From Turicibacter faecis (lineage in GTDB: Bacteria; Bacillota_I; Bacilli_A; MOL361; Turicibacteraceae): a DNA stretch of 64,000 nucleotides. Below are positions 9,795 to 19,640 of the stretch, piece after piece. Under the pieces are notes generated by a model. It was not told where the DNA came from. It did not search any database and saw only the letters and a program-made list of their open reading frames with translations. Made by a program: the position numbers and the translations under genes. The stretch lies in NCBI RefSeq assembly GCF_037076425.1, contig NZ_AP028127.1, positions 712,001 through 776,000 on the forward strand. The letters are read 5' to 3'. Numbering within the stretch: position 1 is the stretch's first letter; each line of letters opens with the position of its first letter.

Positions 9795-10897
9795 GTTTGA
9801 CTATTAGTGCGGTTATAAAAAAACTTGAAGAATGGTTTCCAAAAAAATTAGCTTATGATAAAGATCCAATCGGACTTCATATTGGAAATGTTAATCGCCC
9901 ACTGACAACGGCCTTAGTCACACTTGATGTGACATTGGCGGTTGTTGAAGAGGCAATTGAAAAGGGTTCTAATTTAATCATTGCCCATCACCCATTCATT
10001 TATCGTCCTTTAGCAACCGTTAACACGAATACGCCAAAAGGAAAAATTGTTGAACTTTGTATTAAACATGATATTTGTGTTTATTGTATGCATACAAATT
10101 TTGATATTGCTACTAATGGAATGAATGATTGTTTAGCTCATGCTTTAGGTTTAAAAAATATTAAACCCCTTATTCCAACGAAACGTGAGGAGTATGTAAA
10201 ACTTATCGTTTATGTGCCTCAGACTCATGTAGAGAAGGTCCGTCAGGCGATGGGGGACCTAGGAGTCGGGCAAATTGGAAACTACTCACATTGTACATTT
10301 GTTTCTGAGGGAATAGGTTCTTTTAAACCATTAACAAATAGCAATCCTTTTATAGGTGAGGTGAATCAACTAGAGCATGTGAACGAGTCTAAGATTGAAG
10401 GCGTTGTTCAAGCTAGTGAAGTTCAGTCTGTGATTAGTAAAATAAAAGAGGTCCATCCTTATGAGGAAATGGCATACGACGTTTACCCACTGCAAGTGAC
10501 GATGCCAGGAGCTCAATATGGACTCGGACGTGTTGGAAATATTTCAGAACCACTTGAAGCAGCAGCGTACATCAAACAGGTTAAACAAGCATTAAATATT
10601 TTGAATGCTCGATTTGTTGGAAATTTAAATAAAAAAATTAAAACGGTAGCTGTCATCGGTGGGAGCGGAAGTAGCTATTTTGGTCCTGTTAAGGCACGTA
10701 AGGTGGATTTATTTATTACAGGAGATGTTGGGTTTCATGATGCTCAGGATGCACAAGATATGGGGTTAAATGTCTTAGACGTCGGACACCATGCGGAATG
10801 TATGATGAAGCAACATGTAGCCAATCTGTTAAATGAATGGGTAGCAGGGATAGCGATCGATTCAAAAATTAGTACGGAGCCCTTTCAGTTTGTCTAA
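9791..10897 (+). CDS. Nif3-like dinuclear metal-centre protein
   Basis: Member of the Nif3/YqfO (GTP cyclohydrolase I type 2-like) family. The metal ligands appear in IAHHPFIYRPL near 60, in HTNFDIA near 103, and in the C-terminal GDVGFHDAQDA...VGHHAECM. At 368 residues it is the long form with a PII-like middle insertion (about 130-235). The biochemical role of the family is unsettled. Its conserved position overlapping trmK suggests a tie to tRNA or nucleotide metabolism, which is inference. Confidence 0.9.
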   Translation: MSLTISAVIKKLEEWFPKKLAYDKDPIGLHIGNVNRPLTTALVTLDVTLAVVEEAIEKGSNLIIAHHPFIYRPLATVNTNTPKGKIVELCIKHDICVYCMHTNFDIATNGMNDCLAHALGLKNIKPLIPTKREEYVKLIVYVPQTHVEKVRQAMGDLGVGQIGNYSHCTFVSEGIGSFKPLTNSNPFIGEVNQLEHVNESKIEGVVQASEVQSVISKIKEVHPYEEMAYDVYPLQVTMPGAQYGLGRVGNISEPLEAAAYIKQVKQALNILNARFVGNLNKKIKTVAVIGGSGSSYFGPVKARKVDLFITGDVGFHDAQDAQDMGLNVLDVGHHAECMMKQHVANLLNEWVAGIAIDSKISTEPFQFV

Positions 10898-10925
10898 TGA
10901 AATAGGGCCTAATTGATATAAGTTC

Positions 10926-10954
10926 TTGTACATTTTTGATGAAAAAGATATAAT
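10926..10954 (+). promoter_or_regulatory. pheST promoter
   Basis: TTGTAC (10926-10931), a 17-base spacer and TATAAT (10949-10954), placed just ahead of the T-box leader. Confidence 0.85.
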
Positions 10955-10959
10955 AGAGA

Positions 10960-11191
10960 TTAAGAAAAATAAAAAAACGTTGAAAAAGGCATAGTAAAGA
11001 GGAATTGACTATTGAGGGAGAAAGTGTCCTAGACTGCAAACACTTTTATAGGTAAACTCTTGAATTCACCTTTGGAGTGATGCTAATCCCATCCGGTTTA
11101 AACCGTTATTGTTACTGAAGTGGCTAAGGATTTTGATCTTAGCAATAAAGGTGGTACCGCGTGTGAAACGTCCTTTTTAGGACGTTTTTTT
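10960..11191 (+). promoter_or_regulatory. T-box riboswitch, phenylalanyl-tRNA synthetase
   Basis: The T-box core AAAGGTGGTACCGCG is at 11147-11161, followed by a terminator. A GAATTCA context at 11063-11068 carries a plausible specifier TTC (Phe) at 11065-11067. High uncharged tRNA-Phe should permit read-through into pheS and pheT. Confidence 0.93.
11166..11191 (+). terminator. T-box-controlled terminator of pheST
   Basis: AAACGTCC/GGACGTTT stem with a TTTTTA loop and a run of seven T. Confidence 0.9.
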
Positions 11192-11222
11192 ATTTGAAAA
11201 GAATATAGATGGAGGAATAAAA

Positions 11223-12251
11223 ATGCTAGATCGATTAAAAGAATTGCAAGTTCAAGCTTTAGCGGAAGTTGGACAAACAACTGATTTAAAAGAATTAAAT
11301 AATCTTCGCGTCAAGTATTTAGGGAAAAAGGGACCCATTCAAGAAGTCATGAAAAATATGAAAGACATGGCCCCAGAAGAGCGCAAAAGTGCTGGTCAGG
11401 TTTCAAATGAAGTTAAAACGGCTATTTCGCAAGCGATTGAAAGTAAAAAAGTAGAACTTGAAGAGGTAGCAATTGCGATGCAATTGGCGAGTGAAACAAT
11501 TGATGTGACACTTCCAGGTCGTCGAACACGTATCGGAGTTGTTCATCCATTACAAGCTGTGACAAATGAGGTTGAATCTTTATTTATTTCAATGGGGTAT
11601 ACTGTTGAAGAAGGTCCAGAAGTTGAGTGGGATCATTACAACTTTGAATTACTTAACTTACCTAAAGGGCATCCAGCACGTGACATGCAAGATTCATTTT
11701 ATATTACAGAGGAGTCGTTATTACGTACGCATACTTCTCCTGTTCAAGCACGTGTATTAGAAGCGGCAAAAGGAAAAGGACCTGTTAAAATTATCTGTCC
11801 TGGGAAAGTCTATCGACGTGATGATGATGATGCGACGCATTCACACCAATTTACACAAATCGAGGGATTAGTGATTGATACAGATATTACAATGGCGGAC
11901 TTAAAGGGGACTTTATTAGAATTAGCGCGCAAGATGTTTGGTGAGGATCGCGAAATTCGTTTACGCCCATCATTCTTCCCATTCACGGAACCATCGGTTG
12001 AGGTGGATGTTACATGTTCTAAGTGTTCGGGTCATGGATGTAATATTTGTAAGGGAACAGGATGGATTGAAATCTTAGGTGCTGGAATGGTGCATCCAAA
12101 TGTGTTAGAAATGTCAGGATTTGATTCTAAGAAATATCAAGGATTTGCCTTCGGAATTGGGGCAGAACGTATTGCGATGTTAAAGTATGGCATTGAAGAT
12201 ATTCGAAATTTCTATATTAATGATTTAAGATTTATCAATCAATTTAAATAA
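11223..12251 (+). CDS. pheS: Phenylalanyl-tRNA synthetase alpha chain
   Basis: Catalytic subunit of the alpha2-beta2 PheRS. The N-terminal coiled coil that contacts tRNA-Phe covers about 1-90. Class II motif 2 is [17 protein letters not shown] and motif 3 is [18 protein letters not shown] near 305-322. [18 protein letters not shown] cysteine-rich loop lies near 262. The length is 342 residues. It starts at ATG after TGGAGGAA, and pheT follows 23 bases later. Confidence 0.97.
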   Translation: MLDRLKELQVQALAEVGQTTDLKELNNLRVKYLGKKGPIQEVMKNMKDMAPEERKSAGQVSNEVKTAISQAIESKKVELEEVAIAMQLASETIDVTLPGRRTRIGVVHPLQAVTNEVESLFISMGYTVEEGPEVEWDHYNFELLNLPKGHPARDMQDSFYITEESLLRTHTSPVQARVLEAAKGKGPVKIICPGKVYRRDDDDATHSHQFTQIEGLVIDTDITMADLKGTLLELARKMFGEDREIRLRPSFFPFTEPSVEVDVTCSKCSGHGCNICKGTGWIEILGAGMVHPNVLEMSGFDSKKYQGFAFGIGAERIAMLKYGIEDIRNFYINDLRFINQFK

Positions 12252-12274
12252 GATAAAAGTGGGAGGCTATTTAC

Positions 12275-14692
12275 ATGTTAGTTTCAGTGAATTGGTTAAG
12301 CCAGTACGTTGATTTAAGCGATATAAATCCAAAAGAGTTAGCAGAGAAGATTACGCGTACAGGAATAGAGGTTGAATCGGTGAACGTTCTATCAACCGCT
12401 ACAAATGTGGTGATTGGTTATGTGGAGGAACGTGTGCAACATCCAAATGCGGATAAATTATCGGTTTGTCAAGTCAATGTTGGTGGAGAAGACGGAGTTG
12501 TACAAATCGTGTGTGGTGCGAAAAATATCGCAGCTGGACAAAAAATTATTGTCGCTAAACCGGGTGCAGTTTTACCTGGAAATTTCAAAATTAAAAAATC
12601 AAAATTACGCGGTGAGGCTTCAAACGGAATGTGTTGTTCATTAAAGGAGTTAGGAATTGAACAAAAGTTAGTTCCACATGCTTATGCGGATGGAATTTTC
12701 GTTTGCGCAGATGATGCTCCAATCGGAATGGACGCCTTAGAGTACTTAAAATTCCATGATACGATTATTGAACTAGGACTAACACCTAACCGTATGGATT
12801 GCTTATCGATGTATGGGGTGGCTTACGAAGTTGCAGCTATCTTATCACGTGACGTTCATTTTGATGCGGTGAATGTGCAGGAGGTAAAAGAATCGGCAGC
12901 TGAATTAATTAAAGTGAGCTCGATGACAAACAAAGCGCCTCGCTATCTAGCTCGCGTCGTAAAAAATGTTGAGATCAAGGAATCTCCACAATGGTTACAG
13001 GCCCGCTTAATTGCAGCAGGAATGCGTCCTAAAAATAATGTTGTCGATGTCACAAACTATGTGATGTTAGAGATGGGGCAGCCTTTACACGCTTTTGACT
13101 ATGATACAATTTCTTCAAAAGAGATTGTGGTAAGAGAGGCCGTATCAGGGGAAACAATGACTACTTTAGATGGGACAGATCGTGAGTTAGTTGCGGGCGA
13201 CCTCGTGATTACGGATGGAGTTAAACCGATTGCGATTGCAGGAGTGATGGGAGGACTTGAGACAGAAGTAACGGATCAGACAACTAATGTCTTATTAGAG
13301 TCTGCTTTATTTGATCGTTTATCTGTTCGCCAAACATCAACACGCCTAGGATTACGTTCAGAATCATCAGCACGCTTTGAAAAAGGAATTGATCCAAATC
13401 GTACAGAATTAGCGCTTAATCGTGCTGCTGAATTGTTGGCACAATTGGCGAACGGGGAAGTTTGTCAAGGAATTGTAGCATGTGATGAGTGGGTAATGAC
13501 GCCAGTTGTCATTGAAATTACAGCTGATAAAATTAACTCTGTTTTAGGAACAACGATGACAACAGATGAAGTGGCCACTATTTGGGAAAGATTAGGTTTT
13601 GCTTATACGGTAGATCAAGAGGTGTTTAAAGTTAATGTTCCTTCTCGTCGATTAGATATTACTATTGTTGAGGATTTAATTGAGGAGGCAGGACGTATTT
13701 ACGGATATGATAATATTCCAATGACGCTTCCGGCGACGGATATGAAGGGCGGATATAGTCCACTTCAATTACTTCGTCATCAAGCGCATCAAACGTTAAT
13801 GGCATGTGGTCTTACTCAAGTGATTACTTACTCTTTAACAGGAGCTAAGAAGGCGGAACAATGTTTATCATTGCCAAAAACTAAGAAGGAGCTTGTGAAA
13901 TTGGCGATGCCAATGAGCGAAGAACGCGCTTATTTACGTCAATCGACAATTCCTCAATTGTTAGAAGTTGTTGCCTATAATAATGCACGTACGATTGAGA
14001 ACGTTGCAATTTATGAAATTGGGAAGGTCTATGCTAAAGAAAATGATCGCTATTTAGAGGAAACAAAGATTTCGGGAGCAATGACGGGTCATTTAGAAAC
14101 AAATAAGTGGCAATCAAAAGTTGAAAAAGTTGATTTTTATATGGTGAAAGGGTATGTGGATACACTTTTAGAAGAGATGGGTCATTTAAATGTGACTTAT
14201 GTGCCTGTTGTACCTGAAGAGTATAAAGATTTTCATCCAGGACGTTCGGCAATGGTATACGTTAATGAGGTATTAGTCGGAGTTGTTGGACAAATTCATC
14301 CAGAATTACAACGTACGCTTGATTTAAATGAGACGTATGTCTTTGAATTATCATTAGATCTTTTATTTACATTAGATTCATCAAGACAATCGTATAAACC
14401 AGTGCCTAAGCATCCGGGAATGACACGCGATATTGCTTTAGTTGTGAACCGAGATGTTTTAGCGGGAGATTTAGTGCAAACGATAAAAAGAGCGGCTAAT
14501 AAGCTTTTACAAAATGTAGAAGTCTTCGATGTTTACGAAGGTAAAGGTGTTGAAGATGGTAAGAAATCAGTTGCTATTTCATTGTATTATTTAGATAATG
14601 AGAAGACTTTAACTGATGAGGACTTACAACCTGTTCATCAAAAAGTATTAAATGCTTTAACAGATGAACATTCAGCTGTTTTACGCGGTTAG
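12275..14692 (+). CDS. pheT: Phenylalanyl-tRNA synthetase beta chain
   Basis: Structural and editing subunit of PheRS, 805 residues. It begins with the tRNA-binding OB domain (VVIGYVEERVQHPNADKLSVCQV, about 40-150). The B3/B4 editing domain follows (about 210-390), then the B5 domain, the catalytic-like core and the C-terminal anticodon-binding FDX-ACB domain (HPGMTRDIALVVNRDV to the end). It is co-transcribed with pheS and ends in a terminator. Confidence 0.97.
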   Translation: MLVSVNWLSQYVDLSDINPKELAEKITRTGIEVESVNVLSTATNVVIGYVEERVQHPNADKLSVCQVNVGGEDGVVQIVCGAKNIAAGQKIIVAKPGAVLPGNFKIKKSKLRGEASNGMCCSLKELGIEQKLVPHAYADGIFVCADDAPIGMDALEYLKFHDTIIELGLTPNRMDCLSMYGVAYEVAAILSRDVHFDAVNVQEVKESAAELIKVSSMTNKAPRYLARVVKNVEIKESPQWLQARLIAAGMRPKNNVVDVTNYVMLEMGQPLHAFDYDTISSKEIVVREAVSGETMTTLDGTDRELVAGDLVITDGVKPIAIAGVMGGLETEVTDQTTNVLLESALFDRLSVRQTSTRLGLRSESSARFEKGIDPNRTELALNRAAELLAQLANGEVCQGIVACDEWVMTPVVIEITADKINSVLGTTMTTDEVATIWERLGFAYTVDQEVFKVNVPSRRLDITIVEDLIEEAGRIYGYDNIPMTLPATDMKGGYSPLQLLRHQAHQTLMACGLTQVITYSLTGAKKAEQCLSLPKTKKELVKLAMPMSEERAYLRQSTIPQLLEVVAYNNARTIENVAIYEIGKVYAKENDRYLEETKISGAMTGHLETNKWQSKVEKVDFYMVKGYVDTLLEEMGHLNVTYVPVVPEEYKDFHPGRSAMVYVNEVLVGVVGQIHPELQRTLDLNETYVFELSLDLLFTLDSSRQSYKPVPKHPGMTRDIALVVNRDVLAGDLVQTIKRAANKLLQNVEVFDVYEGKGVEDGKKSVAISLYYLDNEKTLTDEDLQPVHQKVLNALTDEHSAVLRG

Positions 14693-14695
14693 TAA

Positions 14696-14729
14696 AAAAG
14701 GGGAGCAAGTAAAACTTGTTCCTTTTTTT
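14696..14729 (+). terminator. pheT terminator
   Basis: GGAGCAAG (14702-14709) pairs with CTTGTTCC (14715-14722), flanked by an A-run and a run of seven T. Confidence 0.9.
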
Positions 14730-14807
14730 ACCTTATTTGTGCTAATAAGTTAAAAAAAGTAATTAATCCCTATAATAACATATAAACTATAATCATGAGG
14801 TGATAAC

Positions 14808-15869
14808 ATGACAAGTGAAAATTTAACACAATTAAGAAATCGAATTGATGAAATTAACGATCAATTGTTAGATTTATTAAATGAGCGAACAGCTTTAGTA
14901 GAGGCAATTGGTCGTGAAAAGGACAAGCAAGGATTAAAAAAATATGATCCGATTCGTGAACAGCAAATTATAGAAAAGTTAAGAGAAAAAAATCAGGGAC
15001 CCTTAACAGATGAGATGCTGATTCACGTATTCAAAGAAATTTTTAAAGTAAGTGTCAAACTTCAAGAAGAGAAAAGTCATAAAAAGGGATTACTCGTTTC
15101 GCGTAAAAATAAATTAGAAGATACTGTCATCGATGTTCAAGGGGATATGATTGGTGATGGTGAACCGACCTTTGTTTTCGGTCCATGTAGCGTAGAATCA
15201 AAGGAACAAATGGAGCGTGTTGCAAAAAATCTATCTGAAAAAGGATTAAAGTATATTAGAGGTGGGGCATTTAAGCCACGTACATCTCCTTATGATTTCC
15301 AAGGGCTTGGTATTGAAGGGTTAAAGATGATGTCGGAAGCAGCTAAAAAATATGGTTTACGTGTGGTGAGTGAAATCATGGATGCAGGTGATTTAGAGGC
15401 CGCCTTACCATACGTTGATGTCATCCAAATTGGGGCACGTAATATGCAGAACTTTTCCCTGCTAAAAGCATTAGGGCATATTAACAAACCGGTTTTATTA
15501 AAGCGCGGATTAAGTGCAACCATTGAAGAGTTTGTCAATGCTGCGGAATATATTGCGATGCATGGAAATCCAAATGTGATGTTATGCGAACGTGGAATTC
15601 GTACATATGAAAAGGCAACACGTAATACATTAGATATTTCAGCAGTGCCTATTTTAAAACGTGAAACGCATTTACCTGTTTTTGTTGATATTACCCACTC
15701 AACAGGACGTAAGGATATTTTATTACCGATTGCAAAGGCGGCTTTAGCGGTTGGAGCTGATGGAATTATGGCTGAGGTACATCCAAACCCAATGTTGGCG
15801 TTATCGGATGCTAATCAGCAAATGAGTTTAGAAGAATTTGATTTATTTTACAAAAAACTACGCAACTAG
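14808..15869 (+). CDS. aroA: DAHP synthase fused to chorismate mutase
   Basis: First enzyme of the shikimate pathway, joining PEP and erythrose-4-phosphate. Residues 1-85 are an AroQ chorismate mutase domain ([19 protein letters not shown]), which in Bacillus acts as the feedback sensor for chorismate and prephenate. From about 105 comes a type I-beta DAHP synthase with [25 protein letters not shown] and HSTGRKD. The length of 353 residues is as expected. It lies directly upstream of ccpA as in Bacillus, where the symbol is aroA (aroG elsewhere). Confidence 0.95.
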   Translation: MTSENLTQLRNRIDEINDQLLDLLNERTALVEAIGREKDKQGLKKYDPIREQQIIEKLREKNQGPLTDEMLIHVFKEIFKVSVKLQEEKSHKKGLLVSRKNKLEDTVIDVQGDMIGDGEPTFVFGPCSVESKEQMERVAKNLSEKGLKYIRGGAFKPRTSPYDFQGLGIEGLKMMSEAAKKYGLRVVSEIMDAGDLEAALPYVDVIQIGARNMQNFSLLKALGHINKPVLLKRGLSATIEEFVNAAEYIAMHGNPNVMLCERGIRTYEKATRNTLDISAVPILKRETHLPVFVDITHSTGRKDILLPIAKAALAVGADGIMAEVHPNPMLALSDANQQMSLEEFDLFYKKLRN

Positions 15870-15950
15870 AATAAGTTAAACATTTCCTGTCCATACTAAA
15901 AATAAGTAGAAAAAGCAAGCGATTTAAAAATGAAAATTTTCATTAAAATG

Positions 15951-15979
15951 TTGATAAATAAGTACAATTCTTATAAAAT
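15951..15979 (+). promoter_or_regulatory. ccpA promoter
   Basis: TTGATA (15951-15956), a 17-base spacer and TAAAAT (15974-15979). A 14-bp perfect palindrome ATGAAAATTTTCAT (15930-15943) lies just upstream of the -35 and could bind a regulator. It does not fit the cre consensus. Confidence 0.65.
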
Positions 15980-16088
15980 GGTAGAGAGAGTTGAATAAAC
16001 AGACAATATTAGTGCTTACAATGTCGATAATTGTGAGTAATCAAAATAAAAAAGTGCAGGAAATTTTAAAGCAGTAGGAGTGTATGAT

Positions 16089-17078
16089 ATGTCTAAAGTA
16101 ACCATTTATGACGTGGCACGTGTTGCAGATGTTTCATTAGCGACCGTTTCACGCGTGTTAAATAACCCTGAAAAGGTAAAACCAAAAACACGTGAGCGTG
16201 TTTTAACAGCAATTAAGGAGTTGGGATATCGTCCTAATGCGATTGCACGAGGATTAGCGAGTCGCCGTTCAACTAATGTTGGACTGATTGTCCCAACATG
16301 TTCACGTGCATCAGCATCGGAAATGATCGATGGGGTAGCTGATATTGCGGATAAATATCGCTATTCTGTGTTCTTAAATGTCACACATAATGAAAATGAT
16401 ATTGCGAATAATGCGTGGCAAAATATGATTGCTTCTCAGGTTGATGGTGTTTTAATGATGGCCGATAAATTAACAGATGATGAGGTTGAGCGATTAGCTA
16501 CGGACACGGTTCCAACTGTATTATTATCAGTTAAAGATTTAGAAGGTCGTTTACCCGCTGTTTTAATTGATTATGAATTAGCTGCTTATGAAGCAACTAA
16601 AAAGTTAATTGAAAACGGAAATAAAGATATCGCGTTTATTACTTCAAGTTCACACCATGCGATGAACGATTTAAAAGAACAAGGGTATCGTCGAGCATTA
16701 GAGGAAGCGGGATTAGAACCTCGTGTCTTAGGTTTATATACTAAATTTGAAAGTTCATTAAATGCGTTTAAAGAGTTTTTTGATAATAATAAAGCGCCAG
16801 AAGCAGCTTTAGCGGTTCGTGATTCGGTAGCTGTCATGTTTATGAATGCGGCCATTGATCATGGAATTAATGTTCCTCAAGATTTAGAAATTATCGGATT
16901 CCAAAATACAAAATATGCGATTATGTCACGCCCACAATTAAGTACAATTAACATTCCGACTTATGATATTGGGGCTGTTGCCATGCGCTTATTAACTAAA
17001 TTGATGAAAGAGGAAGAAATTACGGAAACTCAAATTACGTTACCTCACTCATTTGTTTGGCGTCAAACGACTCGATAA
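16089..17078 (+). CDS. ccpA: Catabolite control protein A
   Basis: LacI-family global regulator of carbon catabolite control. The HTH is VTIYDVARVADVSLATVSRVLNN (about 3-25), followed by the hinge helix region RPNAIARGLASRRS and a periplasmic-binding-like effector core. The length of 329 residues is typical of CcpA, and the gene follows the DAHP synthase as in Bacillus. The ATG at 16089 is preceded by TAGGAG at 16075-16080. An in-frame GTG at 16080 overlaps that site and is rejected as the start. Paralogous LacI regulators cannot be fully excluded. Confidence 0.88.
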   Translation: MSKVTIYDVARVADVSLATVSRVLNNPEKVKPKTRERVLTAIKELGYRPNAIARGLASRRSTNVGLIVPTCSRASASEMIDGVADIADKYRYSVFLNVTHNENDIANNAWQNMIASQVDGVLMMADKLTDDEVERLATDTVPTVLLSVKDLEGRLPAVLIDYELAAYEATKKLIENGNKDIAFITSSSHHAMNDLKEQGYRRALEEAGLEPRVLGLYTKFESSLNAFKEFFDNNKAPEAALAVRDSVAVMFMNAAIDHGINVPQDLEIIGFQNTKYAIMSRPQLSTINIPTYDIGAVAMRLLTKLMKEEEITETQITLPHSFVWRQTTR

Positions 17079-17080
17079 TC

Positions 17081-17110
17081 TTGACAGTATAAGATATAAT
17101 TTGTTATAAT
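17081..17110 (+). promoter_or_regulatory. tyrS promoter
   Basis: Consensus TTGACA (17081-17086), an 18-base spacer and TATAAT (17105-17110), immediately after the ccpA stop. Confidence 0.88.
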
Positions 17111-17119
17111 CCAAACGTT

Positions 17120-17358
17120 AATAATAATGCAATGATAAGACACAAGTAATGATTATTAAAGGGCAGTGACAGAGACTTAGTGATTGGTGAGAACTAAGGC
17201 CGTGATAATCACGAATTACATTCTTGGAGCATGTTCGTTAGAACCGGTTTTTACCGTTATCAACTTGAGTGGTTAAATAGACGATATTTAACAAGTAGGG
17301 TGGTACCGCGACATTTCGTCCCTTCATGATGTTTTTAAACATCTGAAGGGTTTTTTTT
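17120..17358 (+). promoter_or_regulatory. T-box riboswitch, tyrosyl-tRNA synthetase
   Basis: The T-box core AGGGTGGTACCGCG is at 17297-17310, followed by a long terminator hairpin. The GAATTACA context at 17213-17220 gives a plausible Tyr specifier TAC (17217-17219). It controls the lone tyrS gene. Confidence 0.93.
17320..17358 (+). terminator. T-box-controlled terminator of tyrS
   Basis: CCCTTCA and TGAAGGG arms with an inner GATGTTT/AAACATC stem and eight T. Confidence 0.9.
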
Positions 17359-17436
17359 ATGGCGCGAAGAAGAGGTTCGAATCTAGCATGCTTTAAGGAA
17401 GTGAATGATCTAAAAATGATTAAATGAGGTGAACCT

Positions 17437-18702
17437 ATGAAGAATGAATTTTTAAAAGAATTACAGTGGCGTGGTTTAATTAACGACTGTACAGATTTAG
17501 AAGCATTAGATGCATTAATGGAAGAAGGAAATATTAAACTTTATTGTGGATTTGACCCAACGGCAGATAGTTTACATATTGGATCATTACTTCCTATTTT
17601 AACGTTAAAGAGATTTCAACGAGCAGGGCATAAGCCACTTCCACTTGTAGGAGGGGCTACAGGATTAATTGGAGACCCAACAGGACGTTCAGCAGAACGC
17701 CAAGAAAATAGCCATGAGACGGTTATTAAATGGTCAGAAAGTATTAAACGTCAGTTGTCGCAGTTTCTTGAGTTTGGTGATCAATCAAACGCGGCTGAGT
17801 TAGTAAATAACTATGATTGGACATCAAATTTAAGTATGATTGAATTTTTACGTGACTTCGGAAAATACTTTAATATTAATTATATTTTGGCGAAAGATAC
17901 GGTATGCTCTCGTTTAGATCACGGAATGACATTTACCGAGTTTTCATACACAATTTTACAAGGGATGGATTTTAAACACTTATACGAGACTAAAAAATGT
18001 GTTCTTCAAATTGGTGGATCAGATCAATGGGGGAATATTACATCAGGGTTAGAATTAATCCGTAAAACGATGGGCCATGAGGCGAAAGCAGTTGGGTTAA
18101 CGATGCCATTAGTGACAAAGTCTGATGGAACAAAATTCGGAAAAACTGCTGGTGGAGCGATTTGGCTAGATCGTACGAAAACAACTCCTTATGAAATGTA
18201 TCAGTTTTTAATTAATACGGCGGATGAAGATGCGATTAAATTCTTAAAATATTTTACTTTCTTATCACAGGAAGAAATTAATGCGATTGAAGAAGCATTT
18301 ACAGCGGCACCACATGAACGTTTAGCACAAAAGGCATTAGCGAAAGAAGTGGTGACACTTGTTCACGGGTACGAGGCTTATGAGCAAGCTTTAAAAATTA
18401 CTCAAGCATTATTTAGCGGGAATTTATCAGATCTATCAGCTGAAGAGATTGAAGTTGGGTTTAAAGATGTGCCTTCAGTTGAATTAGCAGAAGATTTAAA
18501 CTTAGTTGATGCCCTTGTTTTTGCGAAAGCAGCAAGCTCAAAACGTGAATCACGTGAGTTCATTAATAATAACTCAATTTCTATTAACGGTGAAAAGGTG
18601 AAGGACTTAGACTATGTAGTTTCTAAAGAACAAGCCATTGGTGGTAAATTTACAGTTATTCGTCGTGGAAAGAAAAAATATTTCTTAATTAAACATGTTT
18701 AA
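17437..18702 (+). CDS. tyrS: Tyrosyl-tRNA synthetase
   Basis: Class I synthetase, 421 residues. It has the HIGH-type motif HIGSLLP (about 46-52), the tyrosine pocket in GGSDQWGNI, and the KMSKS-type loop KFGKTAGGA. The C-terminal S4-like RNA-binding domain runs from about 350 (SSKRESREFINNNSISINGEKV). It starts at ATG after GAGGTGAACC. It is a single-gene transcript between the T-box terminator and its own terminator. Confidence 0.97.
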   Translation: MKNEFLKELQWRGLINDCTDLEALDALMEEGNIKLYCGFDPTADSLHIGSLLPILTLKRFQRAGHKPLPLVGGATGLIGDPTGRSAERQENSHETVIKWSESIKRQLSQFLEFGDQSNAAELVNNYDWTSNLSMIEFLRDFGKYFNINYILAKDTVCSRLDHGMTFTEFSYTILQGMDFKHLYETKKCVLQIGGSDQWGNITSGLELIRKTMGHEAKAVGLTMPLVTKSDGTKFGKTAGGAIWLDRTKTTPYEMYQFLINTADEDAIKFLKYFTFLSQEEINAIEEAFTAAPHERLAQKALAKEVVTLVHGYEAYEQALKITQALFSGNLSDLSAEEIEVGFKDVPSVELAEDLNLVDALVFAKAASSKRESREFINNNSISINGEKVKDLDYVVSKEQAIGGKFTVIRRGKKKYFLIKHV

Positions 18703-18730
18703 AAGGAAAGATAAATTCTTTCCTTTTTTT
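18701..18730 (+). terminator. tyrS terminator
   Basis: AAAAGGAAAG (18701-18710) and CTTTCCTTTT (18718-18727) with further T. The stem includes the last base of the stop codon. Confidence 0.85.
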
Positions 18731-18744
18731 ATTGAATTGAATAA

Positions 18745-18776
18745 AAAAAAGACTTCGATTGCTCGAAGTCTTTTTT
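18745..18776 (-). terminator. rpsD terminator (bidirectional)
   Basis: A perfect 14-bp stem, AAAAAAGACTTCGA against TCGAAGTCTTTTTT with a TTGC loop, sits between convergent tyrS and rpsD. Both strands have a U-run, so it can stop transcription from either side. Confidence 0.92.
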
Positions 18777-18792
18777 ACCGTTAGATTAAAGA

Positions 18793-19392
18793 TTAACGGC
18801 TGTAGAACTCTACGATTAAGTTTTCGTGGATATCAGCGAATACTTCAGAACGTTCTGGTAAACGTACGAATGTTCCAGTCATTGTAGCTTCATCGAATGA
18901 TACGAAGTCTGGACGGTGAACAGTTCCTTCTAAAGCAGCTTTGATAATAGCTAAGTTAGCTGATTTTTCACGAACGCTGATTGTTTGTCCTGGTTTTACT
19001 GAGTAAGATGGGATATCAACGCGTTGTCCATCTACTAAGATGTGACCATGGTTAACTAACTGACGTGCTTGACGACGAGTGTTAGCTAATCCTAAACGGT
19101 ATACTAAGTTATCAAGACGAGATTCTAATAAGTATAAGAAGTTCTCACCATGTTTACCTTGTAATTTACCAGCGCGGTCGTATGTACGACGGAATTGACG
19201 CTCAGTCATTCCATATGCATGACGTAATTTTTGTTTTTCTTGTAATTGTAATCCGTATTCAGAGATTTTTTTACGTGCTTGTCCGTGTTGCCCAGGTGCA
19301 TAAGGGCGTTTTTGTAATTCTTTACCGTTTTCTAAGATTGAGTATCCTAAACGACGAGAAATTTTCCAGCTTGGTCCAGTATAACGAGCCAT
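18793..19392 (-). CDS. rpsD: Ribosomal protein S4
   Basis: Primary 16S rRNA-binding protein of the small subunit. The protein starts [18 protein letters not shown] and has the S4 RNA-binding domain ([31 protein letters not shown], about 90-150). It is 199 residues and has no N-terminal cysteine cluster, so it is the zinc-free form. I take the ATG at 19392 because AAAAGGAGGTC precedes it; an upstream in-frame ATG would add 14 residues that are not family-like. In Bacillus rpsD is a lone gene regulated by its own product, and the leader here agrees. Confidence 0.97.
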   Translation of the reverse strand: MARYTGPSWKISRRLGYSILENGKELQKRPYAPGQHGQARKKISEYGLQLQEKQKLRHAYGMTERQFRRTYDRAGKLQGKHGENFLYLLESRLDNLVYRLGLANTRRQARQLVNHGHILVDGQRVDIPSYSVKPGQTISVREKSANLAIIKAALEGTVHRPDFVSFDEATMTGTFVRLPERSEVFADIHENLIVEFYSR

Positions 19393-19602
19393 GCTATGAC
19401 CTCCTTTTAATTTGTCAGAATTTTGATTTTGCATATCAAAAAAGGAGAAAATTTATCCGATACTATAAGTTAGATTAAAATCCCATATCCTCGCCTTTGC
19501 AGCCAAAAGGTTATACGATATGCCATCAATTCCTTTAAAGGGAATATTGAGGTTTAATCTAATCATCACAGTTAGATAAAAAGCTGCCTTTCATCAACGC
19601 AC
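19393..19602 (-). promoter_or_regulatory. rpsD autoregulatory leader (S4-binding)
   Basis: The roughly 205-nt minus-strand leader is closed by a long-range stem: TTTAATCTAA at 19553-19562 pairs with TTAGATTAAAA at 19470-19480. The enclosed part includes GGATATGGGATTTT and CTTTAAAGG helices, reminiscent of the Firmicute S4 mRNA leader that mimics 16S rRNA. S4 binding would repress rpsD. The structure was judged by eye, so its details are tentative. Confidence 0.7.
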
Positions 19603-19607
19603 TCCAG

Positions 19608-19637
19608 TATAATATCAAGATTCAATATTATTGTCAA
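19608..19637 (-). promoter_or_regulatory. rpsD promoter
   Basis: On the minus strand TTGACA (19637-19632), an 18-base spacer and TATTAT (19613-19608). Confidence 0.85.
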
Positions 19638-19640
19638 CAA

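Noticed and set aside
15930-15943. cre (CcpA) operator upstream of ccpA
   Set aside because: The palindrome lacks the central CG of the cre consensus.
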